This document shows, in pieces, positions 16,286-26,332 of a stretch of DNA of 64,000 nucleotides. The notes beneath the pieces are model-generated. The model was not told the DNA's origin. It ran no database searches and saw only the letters and a list, made by a program, of their open reading frames with translations. Location: assembly GCA_031291275.1 (NCBI GenBank), contig JARLJJ010000108.1:1-64000 (forward strand), read 5' to 3'. Made by a program: the position numbers and the translations under genes. Source of the stretch: Formivibrio sp. Its GTDB lineage: Bacteria; Pseudomonadota; Gammaproteobacteria; Burkholderiales; Chitinibacteraceae. Position 1 is the first letter of the stretch. Each line of letters opens with the position of its first letter.

Positions 16286-16573
16286 CTAACCGCCGCGTCC
16301 GCCGCCGCGCCCGCCACTGTTGTTTCCACCACCGTTGTTTCCACTACCTCCACCGCCACTACCGCCACTACCGCCACTACCGCCACTACCGCCGTCCTGC
16401 ACGGTGATCGCATTACCTACGGTTGTGAACGTGCCGGTCAAGTTTGTCCCGATTAGTTGAATCGCAGTCATGACAGCCATTGCAATCAGTGAAGCCAGCA
16501 GTGCATATTCAATGGCGGTGATGCCTTCGCTGTTTTCTAAAAACAGGTGGATGCGCTTGATCAAGTTTTTCAT
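16286..16573 (-). CDS. Flp-type pilin with glycine/serine-rich C-terminal tail
   Basis: 95 residues. The N-terminal half is a standard Flp/Fap prepilin: a short basic leader, then EGITAIEYALLASLIAMAVM, where the prepilin peptidase cuts after a Gly and the new N-terminus is the hydrophobic assembly helix. Flp pilins usually end soon after the helix (50-70 residues). Here the last 35 or so residues are almost only Gly, Ser, Asn and Arg, encoded partly by a 9-bp tandem repeat. The ATG follows AAGGGGA at 6-base spacing. No tad/cpa assembly genes or prepilin peptidase are in this window, so this is an orphan pilin at this locus. The tail could be a flexible surface-exposed region. Confidence 0.85.
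   Translation of the reverse strand: MKNLIKRIHLFLENSEGITAIEYALLASLIAMAVMTAIQLIGTNLTGTFTTVGNAITVQDGGSGGSGGSGGSGGGGSGNNGGGNNSGGRGGGRGG
16352..16393. repeat. 9-bp tandem repeat inside the pilin gene
   Basis: ACCGCCACT is repeated four times and followed by a partial ACCGCC. On the coding (minus) strand each unit adds Gly-Gly-Ser. Because the unit is 9 bp, copy-number change would lengthen or shorten the tail without shifting the frame. Confidence 0.85.
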
Positions 16574-16826
16574 CGTGTTCCCCTTATTTGAACAAGAGGC
16601 ACTTTGTTGGTGAGTTCGCCAAGTCTGCGCAACTGTTTATGGACAATGAAAAAAGCAAATAGATTATTGTGAAGAAGCAATGTAAGGCTAGTATCTGTCA
16701 AATTGGCTTACAGGCAGAAGTCAATAACTTTTAGTTAAACGGTTGCCGGGTCTGACGACTGCCCATTTCCCTGCAGCGAATGGGCGCGTATTTGCAAATA
16801 ATCACTATTTTAGTCGGGATGAATAC

Positions 16827-17309
16827 ATGGCGGATTTCTATCAACACAGCGCCACCAGCCTGCGCGGTCAGCGCATCGATATGACCGGCTACGCCGGATG
16901 CGTGGTGCTGGTCGTCAATACCGCGAGCCAGTGCGGCTTTACCCCGCAATATGCGGGCCTGGAAACCTTGTACCGGAAGTACAAGGACCAGGGGCTGGTG
17001 ATCCTGGGTTTCCCCTGCAACCAGTTTGGCCAACAGGAACCGGGCAATGCGGACGAAATTGCCGCGACCTGCCAGATCAATTACGGCGTGACCTTTCCGA
17101 TGTTTGCCAAGGTGGAGGTGAACGGCCCCGGCGCGCATCCGCTGTTCCAATGGCTGACGCGCGCGTTGCCCGGTTTGCTGGGTCGCAAGATACGCTGGAA
17201 TTTCACCAAGTTTCTGATCGGCCGCGACGGCAAGCCCTTGCGCCGCTTTGCCCCGTTCACCAAGCCGGAAAAAATGGAAACGGCTATTCGCAAGGCGCTG
17301 GGCGGGTAG
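16827..17309 (+). CDS. glutathione peroxidase (BtuE-like)
   Basis: 160 residues, the usual size of bacterial glutathione/thioredoxin peroxidases. The catalytic tetrad can be placed: peroxidatic C36 (NTASQCGFTPQ), Q70 or the adjacent glutamine in FPCNQFGQQEP, W124 and N125 (IRWNFTKFL). It reduces hydrogen and organic peroxides in the cytoplasm, using glutathione or thioredoxin. The enzyme is the cysteine, not selenocysteine, form. I start at MADFYQ (16827) because the family begins there; a longer frame from 16743 adds a non-conserved leader. It stands alone, converging on the EVE gene. Confidence 0.93.
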   Translation: MADFYQHSATSLRGQRIDMTGYAGCVVLVVNTASQCGFTPQYAGLETLYRKYKDQGLVILGFPCNQFGQQEPGNADEIAATCQINYGVTFPMFAKVEVNGPGAHPLFQWLTRALPGLLGRKIRWNFTKFLIGRDGKPLRRFAPFTKPEKMETAIRKALGG

Positions 17310-17323
17310 CGGCCGAATGGCGC

Positions 17324-17743
17324 TCAGCTTGCGATTGTCATGGCTGTGGCAATGCACTGCATATCATGCTCACCGATTTCAATCAGTCCGAAGCGCAATT
17401 GATAGCCCCAATTCTTTTTGCCACGGGTGAATTCAAGCGTCTCCAATAGCGGCGTGATCGGGATTTCACGCGCCTCCTGCCATTGCACATCGCGCCGCCA
17501 GGGCAAGAAGTCGCAGCCCATGGCGACTTGATACGGCAAGCCATCCCGGACAACGCCCAGCGCGGTGAAACTGCGGAGTGGCGGGCCTTCCCGCATTTTT
17601 TCCGCAGGCGAGTAATACACCACCCGATCGCCGGGGTGGATGCGTTGGAGCGGGGCGCTCTTGCCGTGGCAGACCTGCATAAAACCGTTGGCTCGGCCCA
17701 AACGGACGTGTTCTGCCGATGCCACGGCCAGCCAGTTTTTCAT
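17324..17743 (-). CDS. EVE domain protein (UPF0310-like)
   Basis: 139 residues forming a single EVE domain, a PUA-related fold. It opens with [15 protein letters not shown] and contains [15 protein letters not shown], the typical strand-turn that shapes the binding pocket, then a TALGVV strand. EVE domains are thought to bind modified nucleotides or small ligands; the function of stand-alone members is not settled. The ATG at 17743 overlaps the upstream VOC gene's stop by 4 bases, so the two are co-translated. A longer reading into the VOC gene is rejected because it would be out of the family. Confidence 0.85.
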   Translation of the reverse strand: MKNWLAVASAEHVRLGRANGFMQVCHGKSAPLQRIHPGDRVVYYSPAEKMREGPPLRSFTALGVVRDGLPYQVAMGCDFLPWRRDVQWQEAREIPITPLLETLEFTRGKKNWGYQLRFGLIEIGEHDMQCIATAMTIAS

Positions 17744-18111
17744 GCTGCACCCGGACAAAACACGCGCAGGCGGTGATTGTCGGGATCGAGGGCAACAAAG
17801 GTATAGCCGAAATCCATCTGCACCGGGGGTTGCAAGATGGTGAGTCCCAACGCTTGCCAGCGGGTATGGCAAGCATCGACGGCGGCATGGCTTGCTTCAT
17901 GGATACCCAATTCACTCCCTCCGCCGGTCAGTTGTGCCGTGGGCGCGACTGCCTGTCGCGTCCAAAGCCCCAGTTTCAGGCCGCTCTTCAGGATGAACAA
18001 GGCAAAATCGTTTGAGGATTCCACGGGCGTGCAATCGAACAGGCGGCTATAAAAACTTGCGCTGGTCTGAACGTGATCTACATACAACAAGATGAAATCA
18101 GGATGGGACAT
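17740..18111 (-). CDS. VOC (glyoxalase/bleomycin-resistance fold) protein
   Basis: 123 residues with the paired beta-alpha-beta-beta-beta modules of the vicinal oxygen chelate fold: [20 protein letters not shown] at the start and [20 protein letters not shown] at the end. Such proteins are metal-dependent lyases, dioxygenases or drug-binding proteins; no specific substrate can be read here. Second gene of a WYL-VOC-EVE series on the minus strand. Confidence 0.88.
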   Translation of the reverse strand: MSHPDFILLYVDHVQTSASFYSRLFDCTPVESSNDFALFILKSGLKLGLWTRQAVAPTAQLTGGGSELGIHEASHAAVDACHTRWQALGLTILQPPVQMDFGYTFVALDPDNHRLRVFCPGAA

Positions 18112-18225
18112 GGATATCTCCGGCAGGTAGAAGAAGGCATCTCAGGCTGCGCCGAGCGTGGTGCGGTGCAGCTAAGATGCCTCCAGCATATCCACCTATG
18201 CTGTCAGTTTATGGCAGTAGCGTTT

Positions 18226-18915
18226 CTACTGCGGTGCAATGCCTTCCTGTTCGCGCCATTGCTTGAGCAAGGCATGGCGGCGGCGTGGATAGGTCTCCGG
18301 CAAGGTTTCAAGTTGCACGATGCGGTCGGTACGGAAATGGCGGAATCCTTGGCGCAATTCACACCAGGCCACCACCATGCGAACGCGATCGAAGTAACCA
18401 AGTGCAAATGGCCAGAGCGTGCGCGTGGATTCGCTTTCTTTCAGGTCACGGTAGCGGATCAACAACTTTTTTTCGCCCCGAATGGCTGCACGAATCTGCG
18501 GCAGAAAAGCCGGGTTTCCTTCGGACGATTCGCTGGGTCCGACCAGCAAGGCTGAGGTTTCCAGTTCCGGGCGCAGATCAGCGGGCAGGACGGCGGCAAT
18601 CTTGGCCAGCGCATTGCGCGCCGCGATGGCCAGAGGGGTATCGGTACGGCTGGCCACCCAACGCGAGCCCAGAACCAGGGCTTCGATTTCTTCCTCGGAA
18701 AACATCAGCGGCGGCAGCATGAAACCGGGGCGCAGCAAGTAGCCCACCCCGGCTTCGCCCTCGATACGCGCCCCTTGCGCCTGCAGCGAGGCGATGTCAC
18801 GGTACAGCGTGCGCAGGCTGATGCCCAATTCCTGCGCCAGTGCCGCACCGCTGACCGGGTAGCGATGGCGGCGCAGCACCTGCACCAGTTCAAGTAAACG
18901 CTCGGCACGCGACAC
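18226..18915 (-). CDS. WYL-domain transcriptional regulator (YafY-like)
   Basis: 229 residues: an N-terminal winged helix (about 3-58, VSGAALAQELGISLRTLYRDIASLQAQGARI), a linker and a WYL ligand-sensing domain (about 130-210, KLLIRYRDLKES...TLWPFALGYFDRVRMVVAWC). The family are repressors or activators that respond to nucleic-acid or small-molecule ligands. The only start that fits is GTG at 18915; the ribosome-binding site is weak. It is 114 bases upstream of the VOC gene on the same strand and may regulate it and the EVE gene. Confidence 0.88.
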   Translation of the reverse strand: MSRAERLLELVQVLRRHRYPVSGAALAQELGISLRTLYRDIASLQAQGARIEGEAGVGYLLRPGFMLPPLMFSEEEIEALVLGSRWVASRTDTPLAIAARNALAKIAAVLPADLRPELETSALLVGPSESSEGNPAFLPQIRAAIRGEKKLLIRYRDLKESESTRTLWPFALGYFDRVRMVVAWCELRQGFRHFRTDRIVQLETLPETYPRRRHALLKQWREQEGIAPQ

Positions 18916-19000
18916 GGTGGCAACTCGCTAGGGGATCGAGACCTTGTATGCTGCCATAAATTGGCGGCATGCATTGTTAGTTAGTAAGTGAGCGTCGAGT

Positions 19001-19900
19001 TCAGGTCGTATGCGCCAGATATTCCGGCCGTAACGCCAGGCCGGTTTTCAGTGCTTCGACCAGCAGGCGGACCTTGGGCACGGGGTAGCGCCGTTGTGGC
19101 GAGACAGCCCAGACGGCCGTATTCGGCGGCTGGTTGATTTCAAGCAGCGAGACCAGTTCGCCCTGGCGCAGCAGATCCAGCACGTAATAATCGGGCAACT
19201 GGCTCAGGCCCAAGCCGCACAACGTGGCATCCAATACCGCTTGTCCACTGTTGCAACGCCAGTTGCCGCTGGGCTTGAACGGATATTCCCGACCTGCTTG
19301 CTGAAACATCCAGGTGTCGTTGGTACCGATCAGGCAATTGTGTCCGGCCAGTTCCGACAGGGTGTGCGGGCGACCATAACGTGCCAGATAGGCCGGAGCC
19401 GCGCACAGATACATGGCGCGTGGGGCAATGCGGCTGGCGACCAGGCTGGAATCTTCCAGGCGACCGAGGCGAATCGCCAGGTCGAAGCCTTCCTGAACCA
19501 GATCCAGCATCCGGTTGGTGAGCTCAATCTCGACTTTCAATTGCGGGTATGCCGTCATGAAGGCATTCACCAGCGGTACGATGAATCTCTCGCCATAGGC
19601 CACGGCAGCCGTCATGCGCAGCAAGCCCGTGGGCGCGCCGTGCAGATCGCTGATGGCCAGGAAGGCCTCATCGCGCTCTTCAATCAAGCGCTGGCAGCGC
19701 GTGAAAAAGGTCTGCCCGGCTTCTGTGAGCGAAACCCGGCGGGTAGTGCGATATAACAATCGCGCCTGCAAGCGTTCTTCGAGTAAAGCGACTTGCCGGC
19801 TGACATGCGAAGACGATACCCGCAAACGCTCGGCCGCACGCGAGAAGTTGGCACATTCGGCAACGGCCACAAATTCATCCAGCCCTTCCCAGCGGTTCAT
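19001..19900 (-). CDS. LysR-family regulator beside frmA
   Basis: 299 residues: a LysR helix-turn-helix (about 3-62, FVAVAECANFSRAAERLRVSSSHVSRQVALLEERL) and a two-lobed effector domain (about 90-295). The ATG at 19900 has GAAGGA 6 bases upstream; a longer frame to 19990 would run into the divergent promoter region. It diverges from frmA-fghA with 149 bases between, the usual arrangement for a regulator of the adjacent operon, here formaldehyde detoxification. Effector unknown. Confidence 0.92.
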   Translation of the reverse strand: MNRWEGLDEFVAVAECANFSRAAERLRVSSSHVSRQVALLEERLQARLLYRTTRRVSLTEAGQTFFTRCQRLIEERDEAFLAISDLHGAPTGLLRMTAAVAYGERFIVPLVNAFMTAYPQLKVEIELTNRMLDLVQEGFDLAIRLGRLEDSSLVASRIAPRAMYLCAAPAYLARYGRPHTLSELAGHNCLIGTNDTWMFQQAGREYPFKPSGNWRCNSGQAVLDATLCGLGLSQLPDYYVLDLLRQGELVSLLEINQPPNTAVWAVSPQRRYPVPKVRLLVEALKTGLALRPEYLAHTT

Positions 19901-20004
19901 GGTTGATCCTTCCAAATGTCGTGCGTTTTGATCCCAAGGGAGTCGCGCAGATTGTCCCTGTGTGGCAACAGTGTTTTCTTGAATGGCCAATTATCCCATT
20001 CTGA

Positions 20005-21165
<1,161 letters not shown>

Positions 21166-21180
21166 GTGAAGGCCGGCACC

Positions 21181-22026
21181 ATGACACTGGAAAATATGGC
21201 TTGTCAGAAGAGCTTTGGCGGTTGGCATAAACGCTACCGCCATCGTTCCAGTACGCTGAATTGCGAGATGACCTTCTCCGTTTACCTGCCGCCGCAAGCC
21301 GAGCAGGGCCTGCGGTTGCCGGTGCTGTACTGGTTATCCGGGCTTACCAGTACCGATGAAAATTTCATGCAGAAGGCCGGTGCGCAGCGCATTGCTGCAG
21401 AACTGGGGCTGATTCTGGTCGCGCCGGATACCAGTCCTCGCGGCGCTGATGTGGCGGGCGATTCCGATGGTAGTTGGGATTTCGGCTTGGGGGCCGGCTT
21501 CTATCTGAATGCCACGCAGGCCCCGTGGTCCCGGCATTACCGCATGCATGACTATGTGGTGAACGAGTTGCCGGCGTTGATCGAGGCCAATTTCCCGGTT
21601 TCCGAGAAGCGCGGTATCAGCGGTCATTCGATGGGCGGGCACGGTGCGCTGGTGTGCGCACTGCGCAATCCCGGCCGCTATCAGTCTGTTTCTGCCTTTG
21701 CGCCGATTTGCAACCCGACAGCCAGCCCGTGGGGAGAAAAAGCCTTTGGTCATTACTTGGGCCAGGATCAATCACGCTGGCGCGAATGGGATGCCAGCAT
21801 GCTGATTGCCAGTGCGCAGGAACAGTTACCGATGCTGATCGATCAGGGCGACCGGGATGAGTTTTTGGCTATCCAGCTCAAACCCGAAACGCTGCAAGCG
21901 GCGGCCAAGACCGCCAATTATCCGCTCACGCTGCGCATGCAGCCGGGGTACGACCACAGCTATTATTTCATCGCCAGTTTTATCGAGGAGCATTTGCGCC
22001 ACCATGCGCAGACACTCAAGGGGTGA
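21181..22026 (+). CDS. fghA: S-formylglutathione hydrolase
   Basis: 281 residues of the esterase D family. Nucleophile S150 is in [13 protein letters not shown], the oxyanion region is [11 protein letters not shown], and the catalytic His is in GYDHSYYF near residue 260. It hydrolyses S-formylglutathione to formate and glutathione. I use the ATG at 21181, preceded by GAAGG; a GTG at 21166 directly after the frmA stop is possible but lacks a ribosome-binding site. Confidence 0.95.
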   Translation: MTLENMACQKSFGGWHKRYRHRSSTLNCEMTFSVYLPPQAEQGLRLPVLYWLSGLTSTDENFMQKAGAQRIAAELGLILVAPDTSPRGADVAGDSDGSWDFGLGAGFYLNATQAPWSRHYRMHDYVVNELPALIEANFPVSEKRGISGHSMGGHGALVCALRNPGRYQSVSAFAPICNPTASPWGEKAFGHYLGQDQSRWREWDASMLIASAQEQLPMLIDQGDRDEFLAIQLKPETLQAAAKTANYPLTLRMQPGYDHSYYFIASFIEEHLRHHAQTLKG

Positions 22027-22056
22027 GTTGGGGCTTGATTCAAGCATGACCCACTG

Positions 22057-22108
22057 AAAGCAGCTACGCAGGTGTTCCCTCATGTTATGGGGTGCCTGCG
22101 CTGCTTTT
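22057..22108 (+). terminator. terminator between fghA and kdgK
   Basis: AAAGCAG..CGCAGG pairs with CCTGCG-CTGCTTT across a 22-base loop and leads into TTTTTA on the plus strand. It lies between convergent genes and may serve both. Confidence 0.6.
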
Positions 22109-22122
22109 TACTGCAGGAAGTC

Positions 22123-23169
22123 TTAGCGCGAAATGCTTTCCGCGCCGTCGCTTTGCTTCATCAGGGCTTTCACTTCATCGGCACTCACCAGGTTGAAATC
22201 ACCATAAATGGTATTTTTCAGCGTGGCAGCGGCAATCGAGAATTCCAGCGCAGTGGCATCGCTTTGCGGGTAATTGATCAGGCCGTAGATGATGCCGGCG
22301 GCAAAGGCATCGCCCACGCCCACGCTATCGACCACATGCTCGATGGCATAAGTGCGCCCTTGGGTCAGCTTGCCATCGGCATACAACAGGCCGGTCAGGA
22401 TGTGGTGGGTGGCATCCAGGGTATTGCGCAGGGCGATAAACAATTTCTTGTTGCCGCCAGCCTGCCCGTGGACTTGCTGCATGAACGCTTCGTAGCAAGC
22501 CAGATCAATCGGCTCGTCGGCAGTTTTGGCCTTGTAGGGCACTGGTTTCACGCCATACACCACCTGGTATTCGCTGCCGGTGCCAAACAGCACATCGCAC
22601 TTTTCCAGCAAGGGGAGCATCACTTCTGGTGCCGATTTGCCGTATTGCCACAGCGTTTTGCGGTAGTTCAGATCGCAGGAGACAGTGAGCCCCAATTTCT
22701 TGGCGGCGTCGATGGCGCAGGCACAGGTGTCGGCCACGTCTTGCGACAGGCCTGGGCCGATGCCGGACCAGTGAAACCACGTTGCACCCTGGAATACCTG
22801 CTCCCAATCAATCATCCCGGGTTTGAGCGTTGAGAACGAGGAATTCGCGCGGTCGTACACCACCTTGGAAACACGCTGGGCAGCGGTGTTTTCAAAGTAA
22901 TACAGACCCAAACGATCGCCGCCAAACACGATGTTGTCGGTCTTGATGCCGTGCGAGCGCAGCTCCATCAGGCAGGCTTCGGCAATGTCGTTCTTCGGGA
23001 AGCGAGTCACAAATTCACTCTTCAGGCCAAAGTGCGCCAGCGAGACGGCGCAGTTGGTTTCGCTGCCGCCAAACGTTGCCGCGAAGCTGTTGGTTTGCGA
23101 CAGTTTGAGATAACCGGGTGGCGTGAGTCTGAGCAAGACTTCGCCAAAAGTGACAATTCTGTGTTCCAT
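22123..23169 (-). CDS. kdgK: 2-dehydro-3-deoxygluconokinase (PfkB family)
   Basis: 348 residues of the PfkB/ribokinase family. The N-terminal FGEVLLRLTPP and FGGSETNCAVSLAHFG motifs and the C-terminal DSVGVGDAFAAGIIYGL motif, with the catalytic Asp, are present. The second motif has a Val where most members have Ala (GAGD). KdgK phosphorylates 2-keto-3-deoxygluconate for the Entner-Doudoroff aldolase. The neighbouring sugar-acid dehydratase supports a sugar-acid role, but the galactarate route does not pass through KDG, so the link is loose. A fructokinase or similar kinase is the alternative. Confidence 0.8.
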   Translation of the reverse strand: MEHRIVTFGEVLLRLTPPGYLKLSQTNSFAATFGGSETNCAVSLAHFGLKSEFVTRFPKNDIAEACLMELRSHGIKTDNIVFGGDRLGLYYFENTAAQRVSKVVYDRANSSFSTLKPGMIDWEQVFQGATWFHWSGIGPGLSQDVADTCACAIDAAKKLGLTVSCDLNYRKTLWQYGKSAPEVMLPLLEKCDVLFGTGSEYQVVYGVKPVPYKAKTADEPIDLACYEAFMQQVHGQAGGNKKLFIALRNTLDATHHILTGLLYADGKLTQGRTYAIEHVVDSVGVGDAFAAGIIYGLINYPQSDATALEFSIAAATLKNTIYGDFNLVSADEVKALMKQSDGAESISR

Positions 23170-23378
23170 TTTTATCCGCTGGGTGCTTGAGAAAAGAAAG
23201 GTAAACCGATGAAACGGGCTGAATCAGCCATGGCGCGGGACTTGAATGCGCAAGGTTAATGGTAGGCGTCCTGCACGCGTTTTGTGTTGGGCTATATCAA
23301 TTCTGCCCAAGCTGAGCGGGCTCGTCACGCTGGCACATTGGAGATGAGCATGCAGAAACGCTGTCTTTCAGTGGCAAG

Positions 23379-24287
23379 TTACAAATTCAATGCATCCTGA
23401 CTGGGACGATTCCGGCGAATTGCCTCCAGCATGACTGGAAAGGCCGGGTTGTCATTATCATCTCGCCACATGAGATACAACTCGCTCCGAATTCCAGGGT
23501 CGAGCTCGATCTGGCGAAAAACAACATCATCGAACCGTACGTAAGATGCACTCTTGGGTACCAGAGCCATGCCCATGCCCGCATTGACCAAGGCAAGAAT
23601 GGTGAGTGTCGAGTCAATGAATTGCACATGCTTGGGCGTGACATTGGCGGCGCGAAACATGCCCGACAGCAGCTCATAAAACGGTCGCCAGCCGGAAAAT
23701 GAATACATGATGAATGGCTGATTATCCAAATCACTAAGCGTCAATCTAGTGGCTGTTGCCATTGGATGCTTTCGTGGAATCGCTAGTACAAACGGCTCGC
23801 GCATCAAACATTCGGTTTCAAATCCCTGTTGGTCCAGCGGTGAGCGGACGATACCCAGATCAATGCGGCGCGTACGCAATGCATCCAACTGTTCAAATGT
23901 GGTCATTTCCTTGAGCGAGATATCAATGTCAGGGTGTTCGGTTTGGACCTTGACGATGATGTTGGGCAAAAATTCGTAAACGGCGCTGGATACAAAGCTG
24001 ACTGAGACCGAACCGATATCGCCCTGCGCTATTTTTTGGGCTGAAAGCGCAGCAAGCCGGGCATGCTCCAGCAGACTCTGCGCCTCGATAAAAAACGCCC
24101 GCCCTGCGGCTGTCAACTGGACTGAACGATTAGTACGCTCCAGCAGGAGCACGCCAAGCTGATGCTCCAGGAGCTGGATTTTCCGGCTTAGCGGGGGCTG
24201 CGTCATGTTGAGGCGAATGGCTGCCCGCCGAAAATTCAATTCCGTCGCAACGGCCACAAAGCAATTCAACTGTCCAAGCTCAAACAT
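23379..24287 (-). CDS. LysR-family regulator of the sugar-acid dehydratase
   Basis: 302 residues with a LysR helix-turn-helix (about 3-62, FRRAAIRLNMTQPPLSRKIQLLEHQLG) and an effector domain whose GIVRSPLDQQGFE segment resembles the CbnR/CatR-type group. It diverges from the galactarate/talarate dehydratase gene with 184 bases between, so it probably controls it. The intergenic ATCGTCAATATAGATTAGACGAT-like stretch near 24310-24335 is an imperfect dyad that could be its site. Confidence 0.9.
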   Translation of the reverse strand: MFELGQLNCFVAVATELNFRRAAIRLNMTQPPLSRKIQLLEHQLGVLLLERTNRSVQLTAAGRAFFIEAQSLLEHARLAALSAQKIAQGDIGSVSVSFVSSAVYEFLPNIIVKVQTEHPDIDISLKEMTTFEQLDALRTRRIDLGIVRSPLDQQGFETECLMREPFVLAIPRKHPMATATRLTLSDLDNQPFIMYSFSGWRPFYELLSGMFRAANVTPKHVQFIDSTLTILALVNAGMGMALVPKSASYVRFDDVVFRQIELDPGIRSELYLMWRDDNDNPAFPVMLEAIRRNRPSQDALNL

Positions 24288-24471
24288 TGATTCAATTCCG
24301 GCATCATTTGATCGTCAATATAGATTAGACGAGTATCACTGCTGCAGCCATCATTTGCATGAACGTATGGCATGAAATTCGTGGGCCTCTTAGGTTCCGT
24401 GGGAGAGGCAAGATTTTCTTGTCGGCGCTGATCGTCGATCGCAATGGTTAACCCAGAGAAAGGCTTAAATC

Positions 24472-25629
24472 ATGGTAACGAACAGTAGTCATGCATGTGT
24501 TGAAAACGATCGGATCCGCTGGATCAAACTGTCATCCGTCAATATCCCCCTGAAAACAGCCGTCAGCGATGCCAAGGTGCTGGCCGGACGCCAACCGGCG
24601 CTGAAAGATGTGGCACTACTGTTTGCTGAAATTGAAACCGTTAATGGTCATTCTGGGCTTGGCTTCACCTATGCTCTGCGAACTGGTGGGCCGGCGCAAT
24701 ATGCCCATGCCCAAGAAATCGCCCCGGGGTTAATCGGGGAAGATCCCAACGACATAGCCAAACTCTGGGGCAAAATGGTTTGGGCTGGTGCCTCGGTCGG
24801 GCGCAGTGGCGTTGCGACACAAGCCATTGCTGCACTGGATACCGCACTGTGGGATATGAAAGCCAAGCGCGCCGGGCTGTCTCTGGCAAAATTGCTTGGC
24901 GCCCACCGCGATTCAGTACGCTGCTACAACACCTCAGGTGGTTACCTGCAGGCATCGGTTGAGGAAATACTGGAGAAATCGACCGAATCACGCGAACGCG
25001 GCATTGGCGGTATCAAGATGAAGGTCGGCCATCCGAACCGGGCGCTTGATCTGCAGCGCGTGGAAGCTGTACGCAAGCATCTGGGCGATCATGTCCCGCT
25101 GATGGTGGATGTTAATCAGCAGTGGGACCGAACCACCGCGCTGCGGATGGGCCGTGCGCTTGAGCAATTCAACCTGGAATGGATCGAAGAGCCTCTGGAT
25201 GCCTACGACGTTGACGGCCACGCCGCACTTTCTGCCGCACTGGATACGCCGGTGGGTACCGGCGAAATGCTGACCAGCGAAAGAGAAGTGGCGGAATACA
25301 TCAAACGGGGCGCCATCGATCTGGTGATGCATGATGCGCCGCGTGTGGGGGGGATTACCCCTTTTTTGAAAGTCGCTGCGATGGCGGAAAGCCATGGACT
25401 GATGATGGCGCCACACTTCGTCATGGAAATTCACCTGCATCTTGCTGCCGCGTATCCACATCAAGCCTGGGTTGAACACTTTGAATGGCTGGAACCCGCA
25501 TTCAACGAGCGTCTTGAAATACGTGATGGGCACATGATTGTCCCCAGTCGTTCAGGGCTGGGATTGACGTTGCATGAGCAGATTGCCAGTTGGACTGTTG
25601 CCAAGATTGAAATCGGGAAGCGCCCGTGA
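24472..25629 (+). CDS. L-talarate/galactarate dehydratase (enolase superfamily)
   Basis: 385 residues of the mandelate racemase group. Catalytic lysines K182 and K184 (GGIKMKVG), metal ligands D213 (MVDVNQQWD), E239 or E240 (WIEEPLDAYD) and E265 (GTGEMLTS), and the general-acid/base His in APHFVMEIHLHL (H315) are all present. From memory it resembles the Salmonella talarate/galactarate dehydratase along its length, including the GKRP ending. The enzyme removes water from galactarate or L-talarate to give 5-keto-4-deoxyglucarate. The aldolase needed next is not in the window. The ATG follows a weak GGCTTAAATC; no transporter is adjacent. Confidence 0.88.
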   Translation: MVTNSSHACVENDRIRWIKLSSVNIPLKTAVSDAKVLAGRQPALKDVALLFAEIETVNGHSGLGFTYALRTGGPAQYAHAQEIAPGLIGEDPNDIAKLWGKMVWAGASVGRSGVATQAIAALDTALWDMKAKRAGLSLAKLLGAHRDSVRCYNTSGGYLQASVEEILEKSTESRERGIGGIKMKVGHPNRALDLQRVEAVRKHLGDHVPLMVDVNQQWDRTTALRMGRALEQFNLEWIEEPLDAYDVDGHAALSAALDTPVGTGEMLTSEREVAEYIKRGAIDLVMHDAPRVGGITPFLKVAAMAESHGLMMAPHFVMEIHLHLAAAYPHQAWVEHFEWLEPAFNERLEIRDGHMIVPSRSGLGLTLHEQIASWTVAKIEIGKRP

Positions 25630-25645
25630 TCTGAAAGAGTTGTTT

Positions 25646-25681
25646 CAGGAAGCACGCCAGCGTCGCGCTGGCTGCTTCCTG
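25646..25681 (+). terminator. strong hairpin after the dehydratase gene
   Basis: CAGGAAGCA-(C)-GCCAGCG / CGCTGGC-TGCTTCCTG with a 3-base loop, 16 bp with one bulge. Only TTCC follows, so it may stabilise the 3' end as much as terminate. Confidence 0.5.
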
Positions 25682-25801
25682 TTCCCCAACTAGCCTAATG
25701 TTTCTTGGGTCGCTCGTTCAATCGATTCTATCGAGCCGGGTGATTTGATTGGCGATGCAAAAAAATACGCTGTATGACCATGTTTCAGCGGAGTTTGTTA
25801 C

Positions 25802-26317
25802 TTAGGGCCGGTCAGCTTTCGTCGGGACAAAAATACCTAAGACCAGCGATAAAATCCCCAGCGACAAGCTCCCAACCCCAATATCTGTAAACAGTTCAAC
25901 CAGTGGCGCGTGATGTGCTGCTGCCCGGCCGATGCTGGGAGCATAAAGAAACATGGTGAACCATGCCAATGGATAGAAAATTGACAGGCCGATCAATGTT
26001 GAGGTTATCAGCTTGCGTCGTGGCGAGAGGTTGGTTAGAGCGGTCAGGATCACCATGCCCAATGAGAATGCGCCAATACCACCCGCGTGAAAATGTGCAC
26101 GTTGCAACCAGCGCCAGATAATGTCTTGCTCCTTGTCCGGGTTGGAAAACAGATTGGCATGTGCCGCGATGCCGCTGTGAATGAAATTCTGGAAAAGATC
26201 TTCATTCATACCGAACATGGCACCTAGTCCGAAATTCAAGAACAGAGTAAGAAAAACGAGAGCCAGCCCCAGCTTGACTGGGGAGAGATCGATAGAGAGT
26301 GTTGTTTTGTCTGTCAT
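25802..26317 (-). CDS. four-helix membrane protein of unknown function
   Basis: 171 residues with four predicted membrane helices (about 14-34, 77-100, 107-130 and 142-165). Histidines cluster near the membrane edge: HSGIAAHANLF, RAHFHAGGIGAF and AAAHHAPLVE. The RAHxHxxGxG pattern occurs in several small membrane proteins linked to respiration or metals, but I cannot name a family. I start at the ATG at 26317, with AGAGG 7 bases upstream, rather than the frame's first codon at 26332. It is flanked by the dehydratase and glnS and belongs to neither. Confidence 0.75.
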   Translation of the reverse strand: MTDKTTLSIDLSPVKLGLALVFLTLFLNFGLGAMFGMNEDLFQNFIHSGIAAHANLFSNPDKEQDIIWRWLQRAHFHAGGIGAFSLGMVILTALTNLSPRRKLITSTLIGLSIFYPLAWFTMFLYAPSIGRAAAHHAPLVELFTDIGVGSLSLGILSLVLGIFVPTKADRP

Positions 26318-26332
26318 GCCATACCTCTTCAA

